Shown in pieces: positions 34,412 through 42,686 of a stretch of 64,000 bases of DNA. The DNA lies in the NCBI GenBank assembly GCA_963843945.1, contig CAWJMF010000006.1, positions 310,001-374,000 on the forward strand. The letters are read 5' to 3'. The first letter of the stretch is position 1. Each line of letters opens with the position of its first letter. The notes under the pieces are model-generated. The model had not been told where the DNA came from, made no database searches, and was given only the letters and a program-made list of their open reading frames with translations. Position numbers and translations under genes: made by a program. This DNA comes from CAWJMF01 sp963843945. Its GTDB lineage: Bacteria; Vulcanimicrobiota; Vulcanimicrobiia; Vulcanimicrobiales; Vulcanimicrobiaceae.

Positions 34412-35131
34412 TCAGCGCTGCGCGGCGAGGAGCGAAAGGTCCCACCAGGGCGAGGCTGCGGCCGGCAAGACGAGCCCGAGCGCGGCCAGCGTCGCGAGCA
34501 GCACCGCAGCGAACGCGAGCGGGAACCCGAGCGTGAAGGTCGAGAGTCGCGGGACGACGCGCGACGCGGCGGCCAGCGCGACTTGTACGACGAGCGCGAA
34601 CGCGAGCGCCGGTCCGGCGACGTAGAGCGCCGCGCGCAGGAGCGTCGCGGGCAGCGTTACGGCGAACGTGAAGAGCGCCTGCGCCTGGACGAGCGCGCCC
34701 GGCGGAAGCGTGCGCAGCGTGTCGGCGAAGCCAGCCAGCGCAACCCGGTCGCCGCCGAAAGCGAAGAACGCGGCGGTGAAGGCGAGCGACCAAAGGCGTC
34801 CGAAACCGGCGCCCGCCGCGATGTTGGCGCTCGGAACGCCGGCGCGAATGCCGACGTAGTCGTCGAGCGCACGACCGCCGGAATACGCGCCGTCGTAGAG
34901 CATCGAGGCGGCCGTGCCGATAGCGGCGCCGAGCGCGAACTCGGTGACGACGGCGCAGGCGAGCTCCGCGGGCCCAAACTTTCGCGCCGCGTACGGCGCA
35001 CTCAGGGCCAGCGCGAGAAAATAGGCGAACCCCGCGCGCAGCGGCGCCGGAACGGCCGGATGCGAGAAACCGGGTGCGCGGAACGTGAAGCCGAGGCTGC
35101 GCGCGAAAACGAGCGCGCCGGTCGCAGTCAC
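34412..35131 (-). CDS. fliR: Export gate protein FliR
   Basis: 239 residues, six predicted hydrophobic segments. Recognised by position and by the FliR pattern: ARSLGFTFRAPGFSH, PLRAGFAYFLALALSA, AELACAVVTEFALGAAIG, and the late VVQVALAAASRVVPRLSTFTLGFPLAF. FliR forms the narrow core of the export gate with FliP and FliQ. GTG 35131 lies four bases after the fliQ stop. Typical FliR is about 250-260 residues, so length is normal. Confidence 0.92.
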   Translation of the reverse strand: MTATGALVFARSLGFTFRAPGFSHPAVPAPLRAGFAYFLALALSAPYAARKFGPAELACAVVTEFALGAAIGTAASMLYDGAYSGGRALDDYVGIRAGVPSANIAAGAGFGRLWSLAFTAAFFAFGGDRVALAGFADTLRTLPPGALVQAQALFTFAVTLPATLLRAALYVAGPALAFALVVQVALAAASRVVPRLSTFTLGFPLAFAAVLLATLAALGLVLPAAASPWWDLSLLAAQR

Positions 35132-35135
35132 GCGC

Positions 35136-35405
35136 TCAGAGCCCGCGCACGATCGCCGGCAGCCGGGCGGCGGCGTCGCCCATGAGCGACGCGCACGCCG
35201 CGAGCGCGAACGGGCCGAACAAGGCGACGACCGCACCGACGGCGAGCATTTTCGGCAACAGCGTGAGCGTCTGCTCCTGCACTTGCGTCGCCGCCTGCAG
35301 CACCGCGACGAGCGTCCCGACCGCCGTCGCGACGATCAGCACGGGAAAACACAAGACCGCGGTCAGCAGCAGCGCTTCCCGCACGATCGATTCCAGCGCG
35401 CTCAC
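35136..35405 (-). CDS. fliQ: Export gate protein FliQ
   Basis: 89 residues with the two-helix FliQ fold: SIVREALLLTAVLCFPVLIVATAVGTLVAVLQAATQVQEQTLTLLPK, where 'QAATQVQEQTLT' is the family signature, then a second helix (AVGAVVALFGPFALAACASLMG). Four copies assemble around FliP5R1. GTG 35405 is the start. It lies 23 bases downstream of metF, which separates it from fliP. Confidence 0.95.
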   Translation of the reverse strand: MSALESIVREALLLTAVLCFPVLIVATAVGTLVAVLQAATQVQEQTLTLLPKMLAVGAVVALFGPFALAACASLMGDAAARLPAIVRGL

Positions 35406-35428
35406 GCCGGAATCGTAGACGAAGGTGG

Positions 35429-36328
35429 TTACGGCGTTGCGAGCAGGGCGTTACTGGTGCGCGACGCGAGTAGCGCGGAGACGACCGCGCGCGTGGCCGG
35501 CGACTTGTTGAGGGTGTAGAAGTGGATTCCGGGGACGCCGCGCGAGAGCAGCTCGGCGCACTGCAGCGCGCAGTAGGCAACGCCGAGGTCGCCGATCGCC
35601 TCGGGCTCCGCCGAGCGCACTTCGAGTTCGGCGAGCAGCGTTTGCGGAATGCGCGTGCCCGGCGACATGGTCCCGATGCGCGCGATCTGCTCGTAGCTCG
35701 TAATCGGCATGATCCCGGGCACGATCGGGACGTCGATTCCCGCCGCCCGCGCCCGCGCGACGAAAGCGAAGTAGGCCTCGTTGTCGTAAAACATCTGCGT
35801 CGTCAGAAAGCTCGCGCCGGCGCGGACCTTGCGCAAGGCCGCGGCGAGATCGCTTTCGGGGCTTTCGGCCTCGGGATGTACCTCGGGATAGACGGCTCCG
35901 CCGATCTCGAATTCGAACTCGTCCGAGAGCATCTCCATCAGCTCCGAAGCGTAGCGGAACCCGCCGGGCGCCGGCTGGAAGCGCGTTTCGCCCTTGGGCG
36001 GGTCGCCGCGCAGCGCCATGACGTGCTCGATCCCGGCCGCGCGCAAGTCGCGAAAGGTCGCGCGCAACTCGTCGCGCGTGCTGCCGACGCACGTGACGTG
36101 CGCGAGCACTTCGATCCCGAGCTCCGCCTTGATGCGGCGCGCCACCTCGAAGGTACGCGCGCGCGTCGACCCTCCCGCACCGTAGGTAACCGAAACGAAG
36201 GAAGGGTTGAGGATCCGCAAGCCGCGGATCGTTTCGAGCAGGCTCTCGACGCCGCCGTCGGTCTTCGGCGGGAAGAACTCGAACGAAAAGCTGGGACGCC
36301 GGACCTTGAGAACTTCACCGATCTTCAT
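35429..36328 (-). CDS. metF: Methylenetetrahydrofolate reductase
   Basis: 299 residues. FSFEFFPPKT carries the catalytic glutamate, SVTYGAGGSTRARTFEV the FAD/folate site, LALRGDPPKGE-like MALRGDPPKGETRF the second, and FLTTQMFYDNEAYF and IPIVPGIMPITSY complete the barrel. The enzyme reduces 5,10-methylene-THF to 5-methyl-THF for methionine synthesis. Fully intact. It sits inside the flagellar export operon between fliP and fliQ, same strand, 36 bases after fliP and 23 before fliQ, so it is probably co-transcribed. No methionine synthase lies nearby. Confidence 0.96.
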   Translation of the reverse strand: MKIGEVLKVRRPSFSFEFFPPKTDGGVESLLETIRGLRILNPSFVSVTYGAGGSTRARTFEVARRIKAELGIEVLAHVTCVGSTRDELRATFRDLRAAGIEHVMALRGDPPKGETRFQPAPGGFRYASELMEMLSDEFEFEIGGAVYPEVHPEAESPESDLAAALRKVRAGASFLTTQMFYDNEAYFAFVARARAAGIDVPIVPGIMPITSYEQIARIGTMSPGTRIPQTLLAELEVRSAEPEAIGDLGVAYCALQCAELLSRGVPGIHFYTLNKSPATRAVVSALLASRTSNALLATP

Positions 36329-36364
36329 GCCCTGCGCACGTTCGCGTGTGGCGCGGTTGCCCCC

Positions 36365-37024
36365 TTACGCGCGGAAGCTCGAGACGACGCCGCCGCAGAC
36401 GAGCGCCCAGCCGTCGACCATGACGAAGAGCAAGAGTTTACAGGGCAGCGAGACGATCGGCGGACTGAGCATGAACATCCCGAGTCCCATCAAGATCGAG
36501 GCGACCGCCAGGTCGATGGCGATGAAGGGCAGATAGAGGGCGAAGCCGATCGCGAACGCGCTGCGCAACTCGCCGACGACGAAGGCCGGCAAAAGAACTT
36601 CGGGCGCGACGGCGCGCTCGCTCAGGTCGCGCGCGTGCGCCAGGCGCCCAAAGAGCGCGAGATCCTTCGCGTGCGTTTGCCGAAGCATGAAGTCCCGTAG
36701 CGGCGCAAAGGCTCGCTCGAGCATGCGCGCCTGCGACAGGCGCCCTTCGGCGTACGGCCGGACGGCTTCGCGCGAGACGCGCTCGAGGGTCGGCGCCATG
36801 ACCACGAAGGTCAGCACCAGCGCCAGCCCGGTGAGGACGGCGTTCGGCGGCAGCGACGACGCACCCAGCGCCGAACGGACCAGCGAGAGCACGACCGCGA
36901 TTCGCACGAACGACGTCGTCATGACGAAGAGAAACGGCGCGAGCGCGAGGAGCGTCAGCGCGCCCAGGACTTCCAGCGGCAGGCCCGGGCGCGTCGCATG
37001 CGCCAGCGGCGCGAAGGCATCCAA
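36365..37024 (-). CDS. fliP: Export gate protein FliP, short form
   Basis: 219 residues from TTG 37024. FVMTTSFVRIAVVLSLVRSALGASSLPPNAVLTGLALVLT, FMLRQTHAKDLALF, LLPAFVVGELRSAFAIGF and the final IVSLPCKLLLFVMVDGWALV are textbook FliP. The usual cleaved signal peptide and the first periplasmic part are missing; the protein begins about 15 residues before the first conserved helix. FliO, which helps FliP fold in many species, is absent from the window. The start is one base after the fliN stop. The next gene on the same strand is metF. Confidence 0.94.
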   Translation of the reverse strand: MDAFAPLAHATRPGLPLEVLGALTLLALAPFLFVMTTSFVRIAVVLSLVRSALGASSLPPNAVLTGLALVLTFVVMAPTLERVSREAVRPYAEGRLSQARMLERAFAPLRDFMLRQTHAKDLALFGRLAHARDLSERAVAPEVLLPAFVVGELRSAFAIGFALYLPFIAIDLAVASILMGLGMFMLSPPIVSLPCKLLLFVMVDGWALVCGGVVSSFRA

Positions 37025-37025
37025 G

Positions 37026-37292
37026 TTAGACCTGCCCGCGGCGCGCGACCACGTCGGTGATCCGTACGCCGAAGCGATCGTCGACCGCGATCACTTCGCC
37101 GTGCGCGACCAGACGGTCGTTGACGAGGACGTCCACCGGCGCCCCGGCCGCGCGGTCGAGCCGCACGATCGAGCCCGCTCCGAGTTTCAACAGTTCGCTC
37201 AGCCGTAGCGTGCAACGTCCCAACTCCGCGCTGACCGCGAGCGGAACGTTCATCAACAACTCGAGCCGCTGCGCTTCCCCCGCGTCGTTCAC
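37026..37292 (-). CDS. fliN: C-ring/export sorting protein FliN
   Basis: 88 residues, essentially a single SpoA domain: LLMNVPLAVSAELGRCTLRLSELLKLGAGSIVRLDRAAGAPVDVLVNDRLVAHGEVIAVDDRFGVRIT. This is the compact FliN form. It builds the lower C-ring and docks the FliH-FliI complex. GTG 37292 overlaps the stop of the FliM-like gene (GTGA). Confidence 0.94.
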   Translation of the reverse strand: MNDAGEAQRLELLMNVPLAVSAELGRCTLRLSELLKLGAGSIVRLDRAAGAPVDVLVNDRLVAHGEVIAVDDRFGVRITDVVARRGQV

Positions 37293-38083
37293 GCTGCGCC
37301 GGGTTCGCCGACGGCGAACGCGCCGCTTCCGCTGCTCGCACCGGCGGTACCGCGAACGAGCGGGATCCCGCCGACGATCAGCGACGACGGCGCGTCGAGC
37401 GGCGTTTCAAAGGGAACGACGGTACCGCGCGCGAGCCGCGCGAACTGCGGTACGGCGAGCGTTCCGGTCGCGAAGCGAACGCTGCCCCGGAACTCGAGTT
37501 CGCTCAAGTCCGCGAGCGTCAGCGGCGCAGCAGTTTCCTCGGGCGGGTCGACGCTGACGCCGAAGCCGATCGCGGCGTGCGGCGGCGCCAGCGTTCGCAC
37601 CTCGAAATAGACGGCAATCTCGGCCGCGGCGGCTTCGGCGCGTTCCGGACCGGCCGGCCCGAGCGTCCCGCACAGCGAGGCACACAGCGGCGCGAGGCCG
37701 CGTAGCAGGCGGCTGAGCGTTTCGCGCTCGAGTTCCGAGAGCGGCGCGGCCGGCGAACGCAGCGTTTCGCCGAAGGCGAGAGCGGCGAGGTTCGCCGCCT
37801 CGGCCGGCCGGAGGATGACGAAACCGTCGGCGCGGCGGCCGCGCGCGCGCCAAACGAGTGCCCCGCCGACGAGCACGCGGCGCTCTTCGACACCGGGAAC
37901 GATCGGCTCGAGCAATTCGACTTCGCACTCGCGGCCGAGCAGCTGCGCGAGATTTTCGCGGACACCGTTGGCGACGATGCTCGCGGCCGAGAGCGGCAGA
38001 GTCGGGCGCAGCGCGAAGAGCGCGGGACGGACGGCGCAGCCCCCGTCTTGCCGGGCGGCGCCGAAGCGCAGCGCGGCGATCAC
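37289..38083 (-). CDS. FliM-like C-ring protein lacking the CheY-binding N-terminus
   Basis: 264 residues. A C-terminal SpoA domain is recognisable (SELEFRGSVRFATGTLAVPQFARLARGTVVPF), and the middle has a weakly CheC-like helical-sheet layout (LSELERETLSRLLRGLAPLCASLCG; VYFEVRTLAPPHAAIGFGVSV). FliM of about 330 residues normally starts with an LSQxEIDxLL peptide that binds phospho-CheY; nothing like it is present. The tail after SpoA is Ala/Gly/Ser-rich. By size and position it is the FliM partner of FliN, possibly closer to the FliM/HrcQ type used for secretion. Coupled to both neighbours by GTGA overlaps. Confidence 0.7.
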   Translation of the reverse strand: MIAALRFGAARQDGGCAVRPALFALRPTLPLSAASIVANGVRENLAQLLGRECEVELLEPIVPGVEERRVLVGGALVWRARGRRADGFVILRPAEAANLAALAFGETLRSPAAPLSELERETLSRLLRGLAPLCASLCGTLGPAGPERAEAAAAEIAVYFEVRTLAPPHAAIGFGVSVDPPEETAAPLTLADLSELEFRGSVRFATGTLAVPQFARLARGTVVPFETPLDAPSSLIVGGIPLVRGTAGASSGSGAFAVGEPGAA

Positions 38084-38799
38084 TTGACGAGATCCATCGT
38101 CGTTTTTGCGGTCGCGCCGCGTACGTGATGCGCCGAGATGAGCGCTTCGAGCGAGAGGTACGCTTCCTGCAGACGCTGCAGTCCGGCGACGACGTTGAGG
38201 CGGCCTAGGTCGCGCGCGTGCAACGTCAGCGGCGCGAAGGTCCCGTCCGCGGGACGGCCGACGAGCGGAAGCACGCCGCGCGGCGCGCGCACGTGCGTCG
38301 CGTCGATGCGTTCGGGGAGCGTACCCGCAGGCAACCGCGCCAGCATCAAGCGGCCGATGCAGACGCGTTGGCTGCGCCGCTCCCCGCTACGCGGATCGAC
38401 GGCGCTGCGCGAATAGCAAACGCTGCCATCGGCTTCGATGCGCGCTGCGGAAACGCGGCCCATCGCTGCGTCGACGGCATCGATCCGCAAAGGCCGCAGC
38501 GTCTTCGTCGCGTCGGTCGTGCCGAGCGCGACGCTACCGTCGGACGCGCGCAACTCGCCGTCGACGAAGCCGAACGATCCGTCGCGCGTGAGCAGCGGCG
38601 TTCCGTCGGGCGTGCGGGTCACGAAGAAGGTTCCCTCCGGTGCGACCACGCTGAGCGGGTCGAGCGCCGGTGCCGAGGCGCTGCCGCGAAGCGTCGCGTC
38701 GCCGGCAGCGGGCTCGAATCCGCCGCGGTAAGCTTGCAACAGATCGCGCGCGCGGCCGGCGACGCGCGACAGGGCGTCGGCGGTTGCCGCGTCGATCAT
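38080..38799 (-). CDS. Flagellar rod protein of the FlgF/FlgG family
   Basis: 239 residues. The central core DPLSVVAPEGTFFVTRTPDGTPLLTRDGSFGFVDGELRASDGSVALG matches the FlgG/FlgF/FlgE signature for basal-body proteins, and the C-terminus (LQRLQEAYLSLEALISAHHVRGATAKTTMDLV) is the usual coiled end. The N-terminal helix begins IDAATADALSRVAGRARDLL; the typical 'aaaGmxaqqxrldxiaNNlAN' is not conserved. Distal versus proximal rod cannot be decided. It is the only member of this family in the window; a complete rod normally has four. It overlaps the genes on both sides (ATGA, GTGA). Confidence 0.75.
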   Translation of the reverse strand: MIDAATADALSRVAGRARDLLQAYRGGFEPAAGDATLRGSASAPALDPLSVVAPEGTFFVTRTPDGTPLLTRDGSFGFVDGELRASDGSVALGTTDATKTLRPLRIDAVDAAMGRVSAARIEADGSVCYSRSAVDPRSGERRSQRVCIGRLMLARLPAGTLPERIDATHVRAPRGVLPLVGRPADGTFAPLTLHARDLGRLNVVAGLQRLQEAYLSLEALISAHHVRGATAKTTMDLVK

Positions 38800-39338
38800 T
38801 CGGACTCCAGCGCGCGCAGCGAGGATCGAAGGTAGGTGCCTTGCGCGCGCAGGGCCAGATCCGCGCAGGCCAACGCGCGACGCACGAGTTCGACGTGCCG
38901 GCGCGTGCAGAGCGCCACGACGTGCAGCGCCGGTCCGTCGCGCCGCAGCAAGATCTGCACTCGCGCCCCTTCGATCGTCAGCGTAAAATTCGCCCGCACG
39001 GGCGGGTACTGCCGCGCGGCCGCGAGCGGTTGCGCGGCGCGCACCGTGCGGCGCAACGTGCCGGGCCTACTTGGTATGCCGGCCGCCGCGCTTTGGATTC
39101 GGCGCGACGCCGTCGATGCGGCCGCCGCCGCGCGCTCCCGCGCGAAGAGCTTGCGGCCGCGGCTCGCGCGCAAGGGACCATCCGAGGCAGGCGCCGCCAC
39201 GGCGAAGACGCGCTTGGGCCCGGCCGGCGTCGCCTCGACCGCGAGATGGAACGCCGAAAACCACGCCTGCGAAAGCGCGCGCCGATCGAAGTAAGGGAGC
39301 CGCGCCCGAATCGCGGCGAGGTCGTTGACAGCGTCCAT
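38796..39338 (-). CDS. Unknown protein in the export operon, perhaps FliK-like at its C-terminus
   Basis: 180 residues with GAGGATGACCG ahead of ATG 39338. The first half (RARLPYFDRRALSQAWFSAFHLAVEATP) and an Arg/Ala-rich middle show no motif. The end, FTLTIEGARVQILLRRDGPALHVVALCTRRHVELVRRALACADLALRAQGTYL, has the beta-strand/helix rhythm of the C-domain of hook-length or needle-length control proteins (FliK/HrpP type). This is a weak resemblance by eye. Its stop overlaps the ATG of the FlgF/G-like gene, so it belongs to the operon. Confidence 0.45.
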   Translation of the reverse strand: MDAVNDLAAIRARLPYFDRRALSQAWFSAFHLAVEATPAGPKRVFAVAAPASDGPLRASRGRKLFARERAAAAASTASRRIQSAAAGIPSRPGTLRRTVRAAQPLAAARQYPPVRANFTLTIEGARVQILLRRDGPALHVVALCTRRHVELVRRALACADLALRAQGTYLRSSLRALESE

Positions 39339-39426
39339 CGGTCATCCTCACAGGAAGTGAGGCGACGATACCGCGCGCAGATTCCCGTCGCGTCGCCGTC
39401 CGGTTACGCCGAAATGAACCGCCCCG

Positions 39427-41028
39427 TCAGCCGTTCAAACGGCCGTCGTCGAAAGCCGCGCTCTTTTTGAGATACATCGCGTTGCGGCTCTCGTCGAAGG
39501 TCACGATGAAGTTGCGCAGGATCCCGAGACCGACGTTGCCCGCGTCGAAACGATCGGCAAACGCGCCGTTGGTCGCGCGCATGACGTCGGTATCGACGTG
39601 GTAAAGCGAGACGCCGCCAAACTCGACGCTGTCGAGCCGGGCGCGCAGCGAACCGGTCGAGCCGCCGATTCCGTAGCTCTGGCGCGACTCCGTCGGGGTA
39701 TCGACCAGCGCGGAGTGCTTGGCGAAAAACGGCGCGTAGAGCAACATCGCCTGTGCGTTTCCCGTATCCACGATGAACAGCCCGTCGACCGTGGCATTGA
39801 GGCGCGCGTGCGCTTCGGGAAAGGCGCGATCGGTTTCGATCGGCACGACGTCGCCAAGCGCTGGGACCGAGCCCGGCACGCCGAACGTCATCGTCGACGC
39901 GACCGGATCGATGCGCACCGTCGCCGCGGCGAAGAACGGATAGCCGAGGATGCCGTCGATGCGGAACGCCCCGCCCGTCGAAGCGCTCAGATCGAGCGAA
40001 CCGACGACCAGGTCGTGGAGGCGGCCGGCACCGATTTCGATCTCGGGCACGCTCACGAGTTTGAGGCCGCCGGTCCGGGTCGCGCCGCTCGCTTCGAGCG
40101 CGCCTTGCGCCTGCAATCCGGCCTCGCGTACGACGCGCGCGTCGAGGACGATGTCCTGCGCGCCCGTGTCGAGCAGAAATTGGTACTCCTTTCCGGCGAT
40201 GCGCACCGGCGCGTAAAAGTGTCCCCCGCGAAACTGAATGGGGATCGTCTGCGCCGCGGGCATGTCGATCGTGCGCGTCTGCGGCGGAACGAAAAGCGCG
40301 GCGTCGATCGCGCCGCCGAGTCTCACGTCCGACGTCGCCTGCACGATGTCGTAGGCGTGGTCGCCGTCGGAAAGGACCGCCCGGAACGGGAAGCGATGCC
40401 CGTCGACGCTGCGCCAATCCGAGAAGTCGAGCGTCGTGCGGCCGTCGTCGTCGTCGTACGCGACTTCGAGGGGCAGCCACGTTTGCGCGTCGAGATAGAG
40501 CGTTTCGACCTCGCCGCCTTGGGCTTTGACGTCGAGTTCGTACGCGTGCCGGCCCGCCAGACTCGTCTCGCCGCGCAACGTGACGAGTTCGGGGTGCTGG
40601 GCAAAGTCGCCGGAATCGATCAAGCGTTCGGTACGGGTCCGGCGCAGCATCACGCCGGTAAAGCGGCGGACGGCTCCGTTCGCATCGCGGTAGTAGACTT
40701 CGTCACCGACGCTCAGAAGCGTATCGGCGCGCGGCCCTAGCGCCTGATCGTCCCGCTCGTCCTTCCCGTCGATCCAAGTGTGAAAGGTGCCCGTCAATCC
40801 GGCGCCGCTCAGCGTGCCGGCCGTTTCCAAGCGCACGATCGGGGCGGTCCCGGGATCGTTCGCCGCTCGCTCGTAGTTGGCCAGGAGCGTCTCGCGCGAA
40901 GGTCCCGGCGCCTGCCCGGCCGGCACCGCCGGAGCCGGCGCGAGCGCGAGACTAGCGGCCCAGCAGCAGGCGATACGCCGCCAGCACGCGCGCGACGTAG
41001 CGCTCGGTCTGGGGATAGGGCGGCACAC
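39427..41028 (-). CDS. Exported retropepsin-like aspartyl protease, two DTG motifs
   Basis: About 533 residues from GTG 41028, which gives a basic then hydrophobic N-terminus (RRIACCWAASLALAPAPAVPA); GTG 40926 is a second choice without that signal. Residues about 40-290 resemble lipoprotein-sorting (LolA-like) beta sheets: VGDEVYYRDANGAVRR, YELDVKAQGGEVETLYLDAQTWLPLEV. The protease part has the first active motif EYQFLLDTGAQDIVLD and the second LFIVDTGNAQAMLL, each followed by a GILGYPFF/GLGILRNF-type strand, so both lobes of a pepsin-like dimer fold are in one chain. Placed between the lytic transglycosylase and the FliK-like gene, it may process an exported or periplasmic protein. Confidence 0.75.
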   Translation of the reverse strand: MCRPIPRPSATSRACWRRIACCWAASLALAPAPAVPAGQAPGPSRETLLANYERAANDPGTAPIVRLETAGTLSGAGLTGTFHTWIDGKDERDDQALGPRADTLLSVGDEVYYRDANGAVRRFTGVMLRRTRTERLIDSGDFAQHPELVTLRGETSLAGRHAYELDVKAQGGEVETLYLDAQTWLPLEVAYDDDDGRTTLDFSDWRSVDGHRFPFRAVLSDGDHAYDIVQATSDVRLGGAIDAALFVPPQTRTIDMPAAQTIPIQFRGGHFYAPVRIAGKEYQFLLDTGAQDIVLDARVVREAGLQAQGALEASGATRTGGLKLVSVPEIEIGAGRLHDLVVGSLDLSASTGGAFRIDGILGYPFFAAATVRIDPVASTMTFGVPGSVPALGDVVPIETDRAFPEAHARLNATVDGLFIVDTGNAQAMLLYAPFFAKHSALVDTPTESRQSYGIGGSTGSLRARLDSVEFGGVSLYHVDTDVMRATNGAFADRFDAGNVGLGILRNFIVTFDESRNAMYLKKSAAFDDGRLNG

Positions 41029-41446
41029 CGTGGCTGCGCTCGACCGCGCCGGGACCGGCGTTGTAGGCCGCCAGCGCCAGCGGCAAATCGTTGCCGAAAC
41101 GGTCGAGCAGCGAACGAAGATAGGTCGCACCAGCCCGGACGTTCTGCATCGGGTCGTAACGGTCCGCGACGCCGAGATCCGCGGCGGTCGCCGGCATCAA
41201 CTGCATGAGGCCGGCTGCGCCGGCAAGCGAGGTTGCCTGCGGATCGAAATTCGACTCGTTCTGCACGACGGCGCGCACCAATGCCGGGTCGACCCCGGCC
41301 GCGCGCGCTTCGCGGCGGATCAGCGCGCCCAGCGCATCGCCGACGTCGCGCGCGAAGCGTCGAGGCGCGGCCGGATCGGCGTGCGCCGCTCCGCCGAGCT
41401 GGGCGACGCGCCGCTCGACGGCGGCAACGTCTTGCGTCACGCTCAC
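40952..41446 (-). CDS. Lytic transglycosylase (SLT domain) without signal peptide
   Basis: 164 residues from GTG 41446, overlapping the fliI stop (GTGA). After 45 residues the SLT fold begins: VDPALVRAVVQNESNFDPQATS with the catalytic Glu, GAAGLMQLMPATAADLG, and LALAAYNAGPGAVERS. It cuts peptidoglycan glycan strands. There is no Sec signal, so it is either cytosolic or exported by the type III machine itself, as flagellar FlgJ and some injectisome transglycosylases are. Such an enzyme is needed to pass the rod through the wall, matching its place in the operon. Confidence 0.88.
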   Translation of the reverse strand: MSVTQDVAAVERRVAQLGGAAHADPAAPRRFARDVGDALGALIRREARAAGVDPALVRAVVQNESNFDPQATSLAGAAGLMQLMPATAADLGVADRYDPMQNVRAGATYLRSLLDRFGNDLPLALAAYNAGPGAVERSHGVPPYPQTERYVARVLAAYRLLLGR

Positions 41447-42663
41447 GGGACCCGGCACACTTCGGCCAGTGCGGCCAGCGCGGCGAGCGTTGCCGCCGGC
41501 GCGCACGGGCCGGGATGACGCAGAAAACCTTCGAGCGCCGGTTGCGCTTCGAGCGCGCGCTGCAAGGCGCGATCGTCCGCGTCGCCGAGGCCGGCGGCAC
41601 GCAGCTCTTCGCTTTCCGCCAAGCGAGCCAGCGCGGCGCGCACCAACTGAGCCGCAGCCAGGTGCTCGCCCGCAGCGACGGCGGGCATCGTCCGGCTGAC
41701 GCTAGCCAAGACGTCGACGGCGGGAAAGCGCCCGGCGCGCGCGAGCGCGCGCGAGAGCACGACGTGTCCGTCGAGCAGCGAACGCGCCGCTTCGGCGAGC
41801 GGGTCGCGTTCGTCGTCGTCGGCCAGCACGCTTGCCACCAGCGTGATCGAACCGCGATCGGTCGCCCCGGCGCGCTCGAGCAGGCGTGCCAGCGCGAGCC
41901 AAACACTCGCGGGATAGCCGCCGCGCCCGACGGGCTCACCCAGCGCGACGCGCTGCTCGCGCAGCGCTTCGACGTAGCGCGCCAGGCTATCGAAGACGAG
42001 CGTGACGTGCAAGCCGGCATCCCGCAACGTCGCAGCTTGGACGAACGCGATCTCGGCCGCGCGAATGCGCTCGGCCGGACTGCGATCGCTCGTCGCGCAC
42101 ACGAGCGTCGTGCGCGCGTCAACGCGAGCGAGCCGCTCGTGCGCCTCGCGGCCACGTTCGCCGACCAGCGCCACGACGATCGCCTCGCTGCGCGCACCGC
42201 GTGCGATCGCGTCGAGGAGCAGCGACTTCCCGGTACCGGCGCCTCCGAAGACGCCGACGCGCGCGCCTCGTCCGAACGTCAGGAGGCCGTCGATGGCGCG
42301 CAGGCCGGTCCAAAGCGGAACGTTCACGGCACGTCGCGCGGCTGGCAACGGCGCGGCGGAAGCGCCGGCCCGCGCGAGCGAGCCGCGCAGCGGCCCTTTC
42401 CCATCCAGCGGCCGCCCGTTCGCGTCGAGCGCGCGGCCCAGTGCGCCGAAGCCGGCGACGGAAACCAGCGCCGCCGGCGCGATCTCAACGCGATCGCCGA
42501 CCGCAACGCCGCTCGCGGTTCCGAACGCGGCAATCGCCGTGCGGCGCCGCTCGACCGCGACGACCTCGCCCTCGAGCGACGCCTGCGCGGTGCGAATGCG
42601 CACGCCATCGCCGACGCGGGCGAGCGGCAAGGCCGCGAAGAGCGCATCGCCCTGCGTTCGCAC
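41443..42663 (-). CDS. fliI: Flagellum-specific ATPase FliI
   Basis: 406 residues from GTG 42663. RVGVFGGAGTGKSLLLDAI is the P-loop, VALVGERGREAHE follows, VTLVFDSLARYVEALREQRVALGEPVGRGGYPASVW and ADDDERDPLAEAARSLLDGHVVLSR are the standard FliI/SctN signatures. The hexamer feeds export substrates. An upstream extension (LIARGRGTVVRTQG) fits the FliI N-terminus and could start at CTG 42690, which overlaps the fliH stop as CTGA; the exact start is open. The stator partner FliJ is not seen between fliI and the transglycosylase. Confidence 0.94.
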   Translation of the reverse strand: MRTQGDALFAALPLARVGDGVRIRTAQASLEGEVVAVERRRTAIAAFGTASGVAVGDRVEIAPAALVSVAGFGALGRALDANGRPLDGKGPLRGSLARAGASAAPLPAARRAVNVPLWTGLRAIDGLLTFGRGARVGVFGGAGTGKSLLLDAIARGARSEAIVVALVGERGREAHERLARVDARTTLVCATSDRSPAERIRAAEIAFVQAATLRDAGLHVTLVFDSLARYVEALREQRVALGEPVGRGGYPASVWLALARLLERAGATDRGSITLVASVLADDDERDPLAEAARSLLDGHVVLSRALARAGRFPAVDVLASVSRTMPAVAAGEHLAAAQLVRAALARLAESEELRAAGLGDADDRALQRALEAQPALEGFLRHPGPCAPAATLAALAALAEVCRVP

Positions 42664-42686
42664 GACCGTGCCCCGGCCGCGCGCGA

